Below are positions 36,019-43,492 of a DNA stretch of 47,362 nt, piece after piece. The DNA is taken from the NCBI GenBank assembly GCA_938075455.1, contig CALJHN010000017.1, positions 1-47,362 of the forward strand, in the 5' to 3' direction. The notes beneath the pieces were generated by a model. That model did not search any database, was not told the DNA's origin, and was given only the letters and a program-made list of their open reading frames with translations. The position numbers and the translations under genes are program-made. Source of the stretch: an uncultured Flavobacteriales bacterium (lineage in GTDB: Bacteria > Bacteroidota > Bacteroidia > Flavobacteriales_D > Parvicellaceae). Numbering within the stretch: position 1 is the first letter of the stretch; every line of letters starts with the position of its first letter.

Positions 36019-38829
36019 ATGAAATTTTTATATAAATTCTTGCTTGCAATTTTATTAGTTTTTAATTTTTGGTCTTTCAGTGCCCAAGACACTCTTTATT
36101 CATTTGGAGCAGATAATTCTTATATTGAGCTTTTAGATTCTACTAATTTTGACACATTAGGATATATACCTTTATCCTCAGATATAGGTTTAGTTGATGG
36201 GGTTAATGGTGTTGATTCTGACCCTTGTGGACAGATATATATTATTTTTAAAACTGATCAAACTGATGATCGCAATCTAGGAATTGTAGATTTGTTTAGC
36301 GGGGTCATAACAAATAGAGGAGTATTATCTGATAAAATTGCAAATATTACTATTTCCTCAGACGGAACAATTTATGGAGTTACTGGTGATGGAGCAGATA
36401 ATCCTGAAATTTTATATACGATTAACCCTAGAACAGCAGTCTTAACATATCTAGATTCTTTAGGAAATGGTGATGATGGTGAATCAATAGAATATTGTCC
36501 AGATAATAATAAAATCTATCATTGGAGTGGTTGGGGTTCTGGTGATGTTATTATGGAAAGTATTGATCTTTTAACTCTTGTAAAAGACTCAATAGTTCTT
36601 ACTGGAGTTGGCAGTAATCTCATTCAAAATGTTGGTGCTTCTACTTATGCTGGAAATGGTGAATTCATATGTTTTGATGTAAATGAAGAATTATATTTTA
36701 GAATTGATACTTTAGGATATGTTTCTGATTCAATAGAACCAATTGGCAATGATTACGTAAAAGGCTTGGTATTTCAAGAAGGAAATTTTAATGTTCCTAA
36801 TGTTAACATCACACCAAATGATTCAATCTTAACTTGCAATGAAAGCATACTTATTTCTGGTGCTAGTGGTGGTTCTCTTCAATGGTTCTACAACAATAGG
36901 GCTATTATTGGAGCTAATTCCAATTCTATTTATGCTAGTAGACATGGAGAGTATAACCAGTCGAAAACTAACTTAAATGGTTGTACAAATTTTGGTAGAC
37001 CAATTCACATCATAGATACGTGTCCAAGAACTGCATATGCTTTTCCAGCTTGGGAAATTGGAAATGACACGACTAGTGTTTTAGAAGCCGTAAATTCCCA
37101 AACTCTAGATTCACTATATACAATTGGGCTTTCTTCAATTTTAGGAAATGTTATTGGAGTTAATGGAGCAGATACAGATCCATGTGGAATACCCTTTTTA
37201 GTTTATAAAATTGATAATGATGAAGATACCAATGGTTATCAAATAAGACGTCTTGGTGTTTTAGACTTAACAAATGGTGCCATTTTAGATAGGGGTCCAT
37301 TGAGTGATAAAATAGCAAATTTAACATTTTCAAGTAATGGAACTTTATATGGAGTTACAGGTGATGGAGCAGATAATCCTGAAATTTTATATACGATTAA
37401 CCCTACAACAGCAGTCTTAACATATCTAGATTCTTTAGGAAATGGTGATGATGGTGAATCAATAGAATATTGCCCAGACGATAATAATATATATCACTGG
37501 AGTGGTTGGGGGTCTGGTGATGTTATTATGGAAAAAATAAATTTAACAACTTTTAGTGTACAAAGTATCAATTTACATGGATTAGGTGTTGATGAAATAG
37601 GAAATGTTGGGTCATCAACTTACTCAGGATATGGAGAATTTTTATGTTTTGATGTCAATGAAGAATTATATTTTAGAATCGATACTTCAGGATATGTTTC
37701 TTCTCCAATATTCCCATTGGGAATAGACGAAGGAATAAAAGGATTATTCTTTTTAGAAGGACAAAACTTTAATAATGCTGTTGAGGTCAATGTTTCAATA
37801 TGTAACGGTGATAGTGCATTAATCAATGGTAATTATCAAACATCTGCTGGTAGCTATTCAGACACATTGTCAAATTCTTTGGGCTGTGATAGCGTTGTTA
37901 ACACAGTTTTAGCAATATACTACTCTAACACAGGTACTGATACTCAAACCGCTTGTGATAGTTACACTTGGATAGATGGGGCTACTTATACAGCTAGTAA
38001 TAATACAGCTAATTATACTTTATCCAATTCAGCAGGTTGTGATAGTGTTGTTACGTTAGACCTAACAATTAACAACTCTAGTTCAGGAATTGATACTCAA
38101 ACTGCTTGTGATAGTCTTACTTGGATAGATGGAGTTACATATACCAGCAATAATAATGCAGCAACGCACACCCTAACTAACGTAGCTGGTTGTGATAGTG
38201 TTGTGACTTTAGACTTAACAATTAACAACTCTAACACAGGTACTGATACTCAAACCGCTTGTGATAGTTACACTTGGATAGATGGGGCTACTTATACAGC
38301 TAGTAATAATACAGCTAATTATACTTTATCCAATTCAGCAGGTTGTGATAGTGTTGTGACGTTAAATTTAACGATTAACCCTATTATTGCAAATATCGTA
38401 CAAAATGGGAATGATATTGAAGCTAGTGCTATTAATGGAACTGCTCCTTATTCTTACGTTTGGAGTACTGGTGAGATTACTACAAGTATTACTCCCGCTG
38501 CCAACGGACCTTATTGGGTAGTTGTAAGTGATATTGATAATTGCTTCTCAGATAGCGCTACTTTTAATGTGACTTTTGTAAGTGGAACTGGTGTAAATAA
38601 TTGGAATAACAGTATGTTAATCTTTCCAAATCCAACTAATGAAAACATTACAATTAGCATAGATAACTTCAATGGCAACATCCAAACTGAGGTTTATGAT
38701 TTAATAGGAAATAAGCTTCAAACTACAAATGAAACTATCATTTGTTTAAAAGATTATGCAAGAGGAATATACCTTCTAAAAGTAGCTTATGGAGATAGAG
38801 TAGAAGAAGTAAAAGTAATTAAGGACTAA
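36019..38829 (+). CDS. Large secreted T9SS protein with duplicated modules and tandem CDS-rich repeats
   Basis: 936 aa. Signal peptide MKFLYKFLLAILLVFNFWSFSAQ. Two copies of a ~300-residue module (about 25-260 and 345-590) follow. Each contains LSDKIANxTxSSxGTxYGVTGDGAD and ENPEILYTINP-type strings, SLGNGDDGESIEYCPD and HWSGWGSGDVIME, and is probably a beta-propeller or DUF6923-like fold. An Ig-like insert lies between them. Then come three and a half ~50-residue repeats (TQTACDSYTWIDG ... NSAGCDSVVTLDLTINNS), a SprB/PKD-like unit and a C-terminal T9SS type A domain (IFPNPTNENITISIDN ... VEEVKVIKD). Surface or secreted; adhesin or enzyme not distinguishable. Confidence 0.85.
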   Translation: MKFLYKFLLAILLVFNFWSFSAQDTLYSFGADNSYIELLDSTNFDTLGYIPLSSDIGLVDGVNGVDSDPCGQIYIIFKTDQTDDRNLGIVDLFSGVITNRGVLSDKIANITISSDGTIYGVTGDGADNPEILYTINPRTAVLTYLDSLGNGDDGESIEYCPDNNKIYHWSGWGSGDVIMESIDLLTLVKDSIVLTGVGSNLIQNVGASTYAGNGEFICFDVNEELYFRIDTLGYVSDSIEPIGNDYVKGLVFQEGNFNVPNVNITPNDSILTCNESILISGASGGSLQWFYNNRAIIGANSNSIYASRHGEYNQSKTNLNGCTNFGRPIHIIDTCPRTAYAFPAWEIGNDTTSVLEAVNSQTLDSLYTIGLSSILGNVIGVNGADTDPCGIPFLVYKIDNDEDTNGYQIRRLGVLDLTNGAILDRGPLSDKIANLTFSSNGTLYGVTGDGADNPEILYTINPTTAVLTYLDSLGNGDDGESIEYCPDDNNIYHWSGWGSGDVIMEKINLTTFSVQSINLHGLGVDEIGNVGSSTYSGYGEFLCFDVNEELYFRIDTSGYVSSPIFPLGIDEGIKGLFFLEGQNFNNAVEVNVSICNGDSALINGNYQTSAGSYSDTLSNSLGCDSVVNTVLAIYYSNTGTDTQTACDSYTWIDGATYTASNNTANYTLSNSAGCDSVVTLDLTINNSSSGIDTQTACDSLTWIDGVTYTSNNNAATHTLTNVAGCDSVVTLDLTINNSNTGTDTQTACDSYTWIDGATYTASNNTANYTLSNSAGCDSVVTLNLTINPIIANIVQNGNDIEASAINGTAPYSYVWSTGEITTSITPAANGPYWVVVSDIDNCFSDSATFNVTFVSGTGVNNWNNSMLIFPNPTNENITISIDNFNGNIQTEVYDLIGNKLQTTNETIICLKDYARGIYLLKVAYGDRVEEVKVIKD
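36385..36497 (+). repeat. Intragenic duplicate, copy 1
   Basis: 113 bp matching 37360-37472 with one mismatch (offset 975 nt, 325 codons). The flanking parts of the two modules are much more diverged, so this core was recently homogenised. Confidence 0.9.
37360..37472 (+). repeat. Intragenic duplicate, copy 2
   Basis: Counterpart of 36385-36497, one mismatch over 113 bp. Confidence 0.9.
37922..38051 (+). repeat. Perfect 130-bp intragenic repeat, copy 1
   Basis: Identical base for base to 38228-38357, offset 306 nt (102 codons). It covers most of one TQTACDSYTWIDG unit; the unit between the two copies is diverged. Confidence 0.95.
38228..38357 (+). repeat. Perfect 130-bp intragenic repeat, copy 2
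   Basis: Identical to 37922-38051. Confidence 0.95.
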
Positions 38830-38843
38830 CCTCCCTTTGCTTT
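38797..38843 (+). repeat. 3'-end repeat, copy B (spans the stop codon)
   Basis: Matches 35586-35632 with two mismatches; includes the stop codon and downstream CCTCCCTTTGCTTT. Confidence 0.85.
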
Positions 38844-38912
38844 TTTTAATTTCTTGAGGAATCCTTTTTAAGAAAATGGATTTAGTTTTATTAACTAAAG
38901 CAATTCAAAAAA

Positions 38913-39041
38913 TTAATTACTTTTTTTGACATGACTTATTAAAACATCTTGAATATAATTTTTTAAATCACGATCATTATTTACAGCCATAATTTTTAAG
39001 GGCTTAACAATTTCATCAGGGATATCTATCAATTTTTTCAT
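38913..39041 (-). CDS. Orphan ribbon-helix-helix (CopG/Arc-like) small protein
   Basis: 42 aa: MKKLIDIPDEIVKPLKIMAV then NNDRDLKNYIQDVLISHVKK and SN. One N-terminal beta strand (KKLIDIP) and two helices (DEIVKPLKIMAVNN; DLKNYIQDVLISHVKK) give the RHH layout of CopG/ParD-type DNA-binding proteins and antitoxins. Such short IDIPDEIVKxLKxxA proteins are usual in Bacteroidota. No toxin-like gene (PIN, RelE, HicA) is adjacent on either side. An inverted repeat about 35 nt upstream of its ATG could be its own operator. Confidence 0.75.
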   Translation of the reverse strand: MKKLIDIPDEIVKPLKIMAVNNDRDLKNYIQDVLISHVKKSN

Positions 39042-39074
39042 ATAATTAAAGTTATAAATTTGTTTAAAATTGTC

Positions 39075-39094
39075 AATACCATGATTGTGGTATT
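39075..39094. promoter_or_regulatory. Inverted repeat, possible RHH operator
   Basis: AATACCA-TGATTG-TGGTATT: perfect 7-bp arms around 6 nt, placed between the RHH gene (minus) and the membrane protein gene at 39218 (plus). RHH proteins often bind such sites in their own promoters; that link is inferred. Confidence 0.4.
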
Positions 39095-39217
39095 TATTGA
39101 CGTTAATATTAATTATAATTGTTGTTTAATAGAAAGTAAATTAATAAATTATATTTTATTTTTCTTCTTGTACTTAGATTTTTTTTGTAAATTTTAAAAT
39201 ATTAATATATCATAATT

Positions 39218-39622
39218 ATGAAAAAACTTGTAATCTCTTTTTTGTTAGCCTTTGTTACTTTCGCAATTCTTGGTGGCTTATTTGCTAATTTTGTTTTTCT
39301 ACCTCAACTAGCTATTTGGCAAGAGGCATTTCCCGAGGCAGTAAAATCTTCACCAGATTTTGTCTCCGGATTTATTGTAGGAATAATACAGTTATTTGGC
39401 TTTATTTACCTTATGGATCGTTTAAACATTGACAATTTCAAAGACGGAGCTGTTTTTGGGGCTATTGCTACAGTTGCTCTTTGGTTAATGATAGACCTTC
39501 AAATGGTGTCAATTTCTAATATTTTTTCCTATAATTATGTTTTAACAGACGCGGCTTTATCAGCAGTAATGGGAGCAATAATTGGAGCTTTAATTGGCTG
39601 GTCATTAAAGAAGTTTGCATAA
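39218..39622 (+). CDS. Small membrane protein of unknown function (DUF1761-like topology)
   Basis: 134 aa with four hydrophobic helices (about 5-27, 48-68, 80-98 and 108-130). Motifs NFKDGAVFGAIATVALW and a glycine-rich last helix (SAVMGAIIGALIGWSLKK) resemble DUF1761-type proteins, but the assignment is tentative. Confidence 0.72.
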   Translation: MKKLVISFLLAFVTFAILGGLFANFVFLPQLAIWQEAFPEAVKSSPDFVSGFIVGIIQLFGFIYLMDRLNIDNFKDGAVFGAIATVALWLMIDLQMVSISNIFSYNYVLTDAALSAVMGAIIGALIGWSLKKFA

Positions 39623-39740
39623 TAAATAGTTATGATAAAATCAGATTAGGTATCTTAAGAATAATTTTATTGAATATCCTTTGAACAAATACTTATTTAT
39701 TGCAAATAGAGCCTACATTCAATAATTAAATAAATAAAAA

Positions 39741-39911
39741 ATGAAAGACTTTCTTATAAAATGGTATCCAGTAATTATTGCTTTTGCATGTATGTTATAC
39801 TCTATAGGGTTAGGTCTTGCTGGGATGACTGAAGAAGCCCAATATTCTGCTCATTGGCCTGGAACAATATTACTTTTCACTATAGCTATTAACCAAATTA
39901 ATAGAATATGA
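39741..39911 (+). CDS. Small two-helix membrane protein
   Basis: 56 aa (MKDFLIKWYPVIIAFACMLY start), with helices at about 8-27 and 38-52. A purine-rich, A-rich leader precedes the ATG. It ends with an ATGA overlap into the next small gene, which supports real coding of both. Function unknown. Confidence 0.65.
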   Translation: MKDFLIKWYPVIIAFACMLYSIGLGLAGMTEEAQYSAHWPGTILLFTIAINQINRI

Positions 39912-40090
39912 GTTTAGTATTTTTTGGAGTTGGATTTTTATTATTTTCTATATACTTAATATTCCTTATTTGGAATATAATATACAATGGTAAAAAGCAA
40001 AAAGAGGAAAATTATTCAAATATAGGAAACACAAATAGCGATAATATTGATTTAGACGGAATTGGTAACCAAGGCAGAGTTCCTAAGTAA
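39908..40090 (+). CDS. Small single-helix membrane protein
   Basis: 60 aa. One helix (about 4-26, FFGVGFLLFSIYLIFLIWNI), then a polar Asn/Asp-rich tail (GKKQKEENYSNIGNTNSDN). Overlaps the upstream gene by 4 nt (ATGA). Function unknown. Confidence 0.6.
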   Translation: MSLVFFGVGFLLFSIYLIFLIWNIIYNGKKQKEENYSNIGNTNSDNIDLDGIGNQGRVPK

Positions 40091-40124
40091 ATAGTTCTCC
40101 AATCAGTTTATTTTACTTTAATTT

Positions 40125-41339
40125 TTATTTAGACACTGAAAGTTTATTTAAGATAATGCTTGAGTCGTCTAATACAAGCCTTACGTAATAAATACCTCTA
40201 TCATAATCTCTTAAATCCAGATTGCAGTCATTATTATTTACTATTATTTTGTTTTTAATCTGACCAATTTGATTGAAAATAACAATTTCTTCAATCATTT
40301 TCCCAGATAAATAATGAACTATTTCATTTGCTGGATTTGGATATTGCTTGACAAAGTCTTCTTTTTCGGTAATGGATACAGAACTATTATTACATGGAAG
40401 TAATGGATATAGAAAATTTGTAGAAAAATCTACTGCTTGAGTAAAAAGAGGATTTGCATGACCTGTTCCGGCCCAGCCGTGTCCACCATTTGTATAAACC
40501 ATAGTGTCGTTAAGTATTCCAGCGTTGTCAAGTGCTGGTTTCATTGCATTCATTCCGCAAAGATTTAGAACTGTTGCTTGTCCTAGCCCAGGTCCACAAT
40601 TAAAATTTACTACATTGTCATCGGTGCCATGAATAAAAACTATTGGATCATCTGACGGATCTACCCACGCCAAATCATTTATTCCACCAGCAAAACTTAC
40701 AATTCCACCAATTTCAGACGAATAGCCGTCGTTTCCAGCATCTCCATCCAATGTTCCTCCAATATTGGAAACTAAAGCTTGAACATCTAGTGGCGAAGTA
40801 GGCAAATCGCTTATTGAGTCTATGTAAGACATATGAATAGCTAATACAGCACCTGCAGAATAGCCACCTAAAAATATTCCTTCTGGGTGTATCCCTAAAG
40901 TATTGCCATTTGCATGGTCTTTTCTCAAATATCTTACCGCAGCCTTAATATCTGCTACTGCCTTTAAAACGGTGATATATTGAATATCGTTGTAAAAAGC
41001 AAAGGTCAAGGCATTGGCTGCCAATCTATAATTTGCCGAAATTGCAACATATCCTTTTTTAGCATAAGAAGTACAAAAATCTACACAATCTACCGACCCT
41101 TTTTCTCCTGCATAAAATGCTCCACCATGCAAGTATAATATTACTGGTCTATTGGTTACTGTATCTCCATCTGGTGTGTATATATCCATTTTATGATAGA
41201 AGTCGTTGTAAACATCAGAGTAATTTACTGTAGAAACGGAAACGGTATTAAAAATTTCTGTCTGATATCTTCCATTGCATTGTCCGTAGCTGAAAATAGA
41301 AATAGAAAGTAATATTATAGAGATTAAATTTTTTTTCAT
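40125..41339 (-). CDS. Secreted carboxylesterase (alpha/beta hydrolase) with T9SS sorting domain
   Basis: 404 aa. Signal peptide MKKNLISIILLSISIFSYGQ. HGGAFYAGEKGS oxyanion hole, nucleophile elbow GGYSAGAV, acid in FIHGTDDNVV and His in GGHGWAGTGH: a full triad of the BD-FAE/carboxylesterase type. C-terminal T9SS type A domain (QYPNPANEIVHYLSG, DYDRGIYYVRLVLDD). Likely deacylates plant- or algal-type carbohydrate esters or lipids outside the cell. Confidence 0.88.
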   Translation of the reverse strand: MKKNLISIILLSISIFSYGQCNGRYQTEIFNTVSVSTVNYSDVYNDFYHKMDIYTPDGDTVTNRPVILYLHGGAFYAGEKGSVDCVDFCTSYAKKGYVAISANYRLAANALTFAFYNDIQYITVLKAVADIKAAVRYLRKDHANGNTLGIHPEGIFLGGYSAGAVLAIHMSYIDSISDLPTSPLDVQALVSNIGGTLDGDAGNDGYSSEIGGIVSFAGGINDLAWVDPSDDPIVFIHGTDDNVVNFNCGPGLGQATVLNLCGMNAMKPALDNAGILNDTMVYTNGGHGWAGTGHANPLFTQAVDFSTNFLYPLLPCNNSSVSITEKEDFVKQYPNPANEIVHYLSGKMIEEIVIFNQIGQIKNKIIVNNNDCNLDLRDYDRGIYYVRLVLDDSSIILNKLSVSK

Positions 41340-41620
41340 GGCAAATTAATTTACGTCTAATTTACACTATTTAATAATGATAACTATTTTGTTTACTGAA
41401 ATTGATAAATAGTCACTTAATTAAGCTTTTGGACAAATTTTTTTAAACTTCATAAAATTTGAAAAAGGCAAAAAATGCTATTATTTAGCTAAAAAACATC
41501 ATAAATTGGCTTAAAAAACCTCATTTTAGTCAATTTCTACACAATTTAATTTATTTGGAATATTTAGTAAGGCCAAAAAATGTAGATGAATTTTTCATGT
41601 AATATTTCATAATAAAAACT
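41340..41620. other. Intergenic region without a gene
   Basis: About 300 nt, very A/T rich, between the divergent esterase and DoxX-like genes. I see no ORF or RNA signature. A short GGC(C)AAAAAATG string occurs twice (about 41467 and 41573). Confidence 0.6.
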
Positions 41621-41628
41621 TAAATTTG
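41621..41628 (+). promoter_or_regulatory. Candidate Bacteroidota -7 element
   Basis: TAAATTTG fits TAnnTTTG, 17 nt before the ATG at 41645. No convincing TTG at -33. Confidence 0.45.
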
Positions 41629-41644
41629 CTTTAAAAAAAATAAG

Positions 41645-41983
41645 ATGGAAGATTTATTGAAATTAGCACAAGTATCTGTAGCACTTTCTGTTGCGTTTGT
41701 ATGGGTTTTTAGATACCACAATGTAATTACAGAATTTAAAAGTTTTGGATTAAGTGATTTAACTAGAAATTTTGTTGGCGTAAGTAAGATTGCACTATCT
41801 ACTTTACTCATCACTGGAATTTGGTTTCCATCTTTGGTTTTTGTTTCATCTGTTCTTATGGGTTTTTTCATGGTGTCAGCACAGTTTTTCCATTTCAAAA
41901 TAAAGAATACATTTATTAAGCACTTGCCTTCATTGGTGCTTTTAATATTGTGTGGGTTTATTGCTTATTTATCCATGCCATAA
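41645..41983 (+). CDS. DoxX-like small membrane protein
   Basis: 112 aa, four helices. RYHNVITEFKSFGLSDLTRN in the first loop followed by SKIALSTLLITGIWFPSLVF resembles the DoxX-like family (PF13564 type). Its neighbour (41991) has the same layout, so the two are probably an operon pair, perhaps a heteromer. Confidence 0.75.
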   Translation: MEDLLKLAQVSVALSVAFVWVFRYHNVITEFKSFGLSDLTRNFVGVSKIALSTLLITGIWFPSLVFVSSVLMGFFMVSAQFFHFKIKNTFIKHLPSLVLLILCGFIAYLSMP

Positions 41984-41990
41984 TTTTTTT

Positions 41991-42350
41991 ATGACCATAA
42001 ATAGTACTACTCTCTGCATACTTTTTTCAAGTTTGTCTTTTTTTGCCTATGTATTGTCCTACTTTATAAATCCCCATATGAAGAGTGAATTCAAGAGGTT
42101 CAAGCTTGAAAAAATGAGCTTATTAATAATTATACTGCAGTTTTTAGGGGCTGCAGGTCTTCTTGTTGGTTTAGAGATTAATTTAATTCTTATTATTTCC
42201 TCATTAGGTCTTGCCTTATTAATGTTTCTCGGGCTAGCAGTTAGAATTAAACTAAAAGACAGTCTTTGGATCTCTTTGCCTGCTTTATTTTATATGTCTT
42301 TGAATGCTTATATATTTTTTCAAGCAATCAATTATGAGCAATTTTTTTAA
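41991..42350 (+). CDS. DoxX-like small membrane protein, second copy
   Basis: 119 aa from ATG 41991 (an earlier start at 41952 lies in the previous gene). Four helices with HMKSEFKRFKLEKMSLLIII in the first loop, comparable in position to the loop of the preceding protein. It starts 7 nt after that gene. Function unknown. Confidence 0.7.
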   Translation: MTINSTTLCILFSSLSFFAYVLSYFINPHMKSEFKRFKLEKMSLLIIILQFLGAAGLLVGLEINLILIISSLGLALLMFLGLAVRIKLKDSLWISLPALFYMSLNAYIFFQAINYEQFF

Positions 42351-42691
42351 ATAACTAGACTTTATTTAGCTTTAAACTGTCTTTTTTTAGACGCCTTAAA
42401 TTTCAAAAAACGTAAAAAAACAAGCAAAAAACTCTATTTTTCCTCGAAAATCGTTAAAAAAGTACTAAAAACATCTTTTTTTTGCAGTTTTATCAAATTT
42501 TAAAACATTAAAAATAAATTTTCATCCATCAGTTTTTAATTTCTATATCTACTTGTTTTAGTTTAACTTTGATTTGTCGTTATTCACGTAATGATGTATA
42601 AGATAAAGGGGTATGTTTGGTATGGTTGCCTCTCATATCCTTTTTTCTTTATTATTTTTCTTCATCTAATTTTCTCAAATTGCAAAATATC
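42351..42691. other. Intergenic region, possible -7 element only
   Basis: About 340 nt, A/T rich. TAACTTTG (42564-42571) fits TAnnTTTG and could serve the gene at 42692, although it is 120 nt upstream. No gene, RNA or strong hairpin found. Confidence 0.45.
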
Positions 42692-42964
42692 ATGGAATTT
42701 AAAAGATTTAAAAGAAAGGGACTTATTTTCAATAACAACAGCATTGGTCTTGGTCTAGAGCTTAGAATTGGAAAGAAAATAAAGGTATTTAGAATAGAGA
42801 GATTAACTAAAGAAGATAAAACATTTGATTTTTTAATTTACGATGGCCCTAAAACCATTGATGGCTTATTAAAAAAACAAATTGTTGAATTTTTAAAAGA
42901 AAGAGATGCTGATTGTTCATTTTTTGATGGAGAACCTAAAGTTTGGGAAAAAATAAAAGTATAA
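42692..42964 (+). CDS. Small protein of unknown function
   Basis: 90 aa from ATG 42692 (MEFKRFKRKGLIFNNNSIGL); a longer frame to 42617 adds hydrophobic residues but no better start context. Basic N-terminus, then alternating beta-like stretches (LELRIGKKIKVFRIERL, FDFLIYDGPKTID) and a helix (LLKKQIVEFLKERD). No family recognised. Confidence 0.55.
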   Translation: MEFKRFKRKGLIFNNNSIGLGLELRIGKKIKVFRIERLTKEDKTFDFLIYDGPKTIDGLLKKQIVEFLKERDADCSFFDGEPKVWEKIKV

Positions 42965-43448
42965 TTTTTTTAATAAATTATGGTTTCTAAAAAACGTGTA
43001 CAGACTGTTTCATCATTTCATCAAAAGATTATTCATTAGTTTAGCTAAATTGCTCTTATTGTTAAGGTTAGCTAAACAAGAACTGTACTCCAGTCTTAAA
43101 ATCGATAAGGTTGCATGGAATGAAAAAAAATCTAAAAAAGAAAAAAACTATTACGGTCGTAAAAACACCAAAAGTGGTTAATAGACAAGCTTTTTATTCA
43201 AGTTCATTAATTACCAGCAATGTTCACTTGTGGTTGTGGATTTAATATAAATAGGAATTAAATTATAAAGACCTTATCTATTTAAATATCAGCTATTAGA
43301 GTATGTTTTTTTCTTAATTACACCTTCAAAAAATGTTATCATCAAAATGAATTAATTCACGTATGATTTACTTGTTTTAATCATATTTTTTTTAATTGTC
43401 TTTTTTTTATAATACCTTTTATATACCTTTATTTAGACTTTAAATAAT
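42965..43448. other. Intergenic region without a confident gene
   Basis: A/T-rich stretch. Two short frames (GTG 42996-43181 and ATG 43120-43245) are lysine/leucine-rich and lack family signatures; I do not call them. TTAGCTAAA-like palindromic strings occur near 43040 and 43070. Confidence 0.5.
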
Positions 43449-43475
43449 TTGTTTTTTTTAAAAATATTAATTTTG
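43449..43475 (+). promoter_or_regulatory. Bacteroidota-type promoter of the mosaic adhesin gene
   Basis: TTG (43449-43451), 16 nt, then TAATTTTG (43468-43475), a good TAnnTTTG. The ATG of the following gene is 18 nt downstream. Confidence 0.55.
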
Positions 43476-43492
43476 TATAACAATTAAAAAAC

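Noticed and set aside
38844..38890. Possible terminator after the 36019 gene
   Set aside because: Only T-rich sequence; I could not form a convincing stem.
42996..43245. Two short lysine/leucine-rich frames (GTG 42996-43181; ATG 43120-43245)
   Set aside because: Overlapping each other in different frames, no family features, composition typical of A/T-rich noncoding DNA. Could be revisited if conserved.
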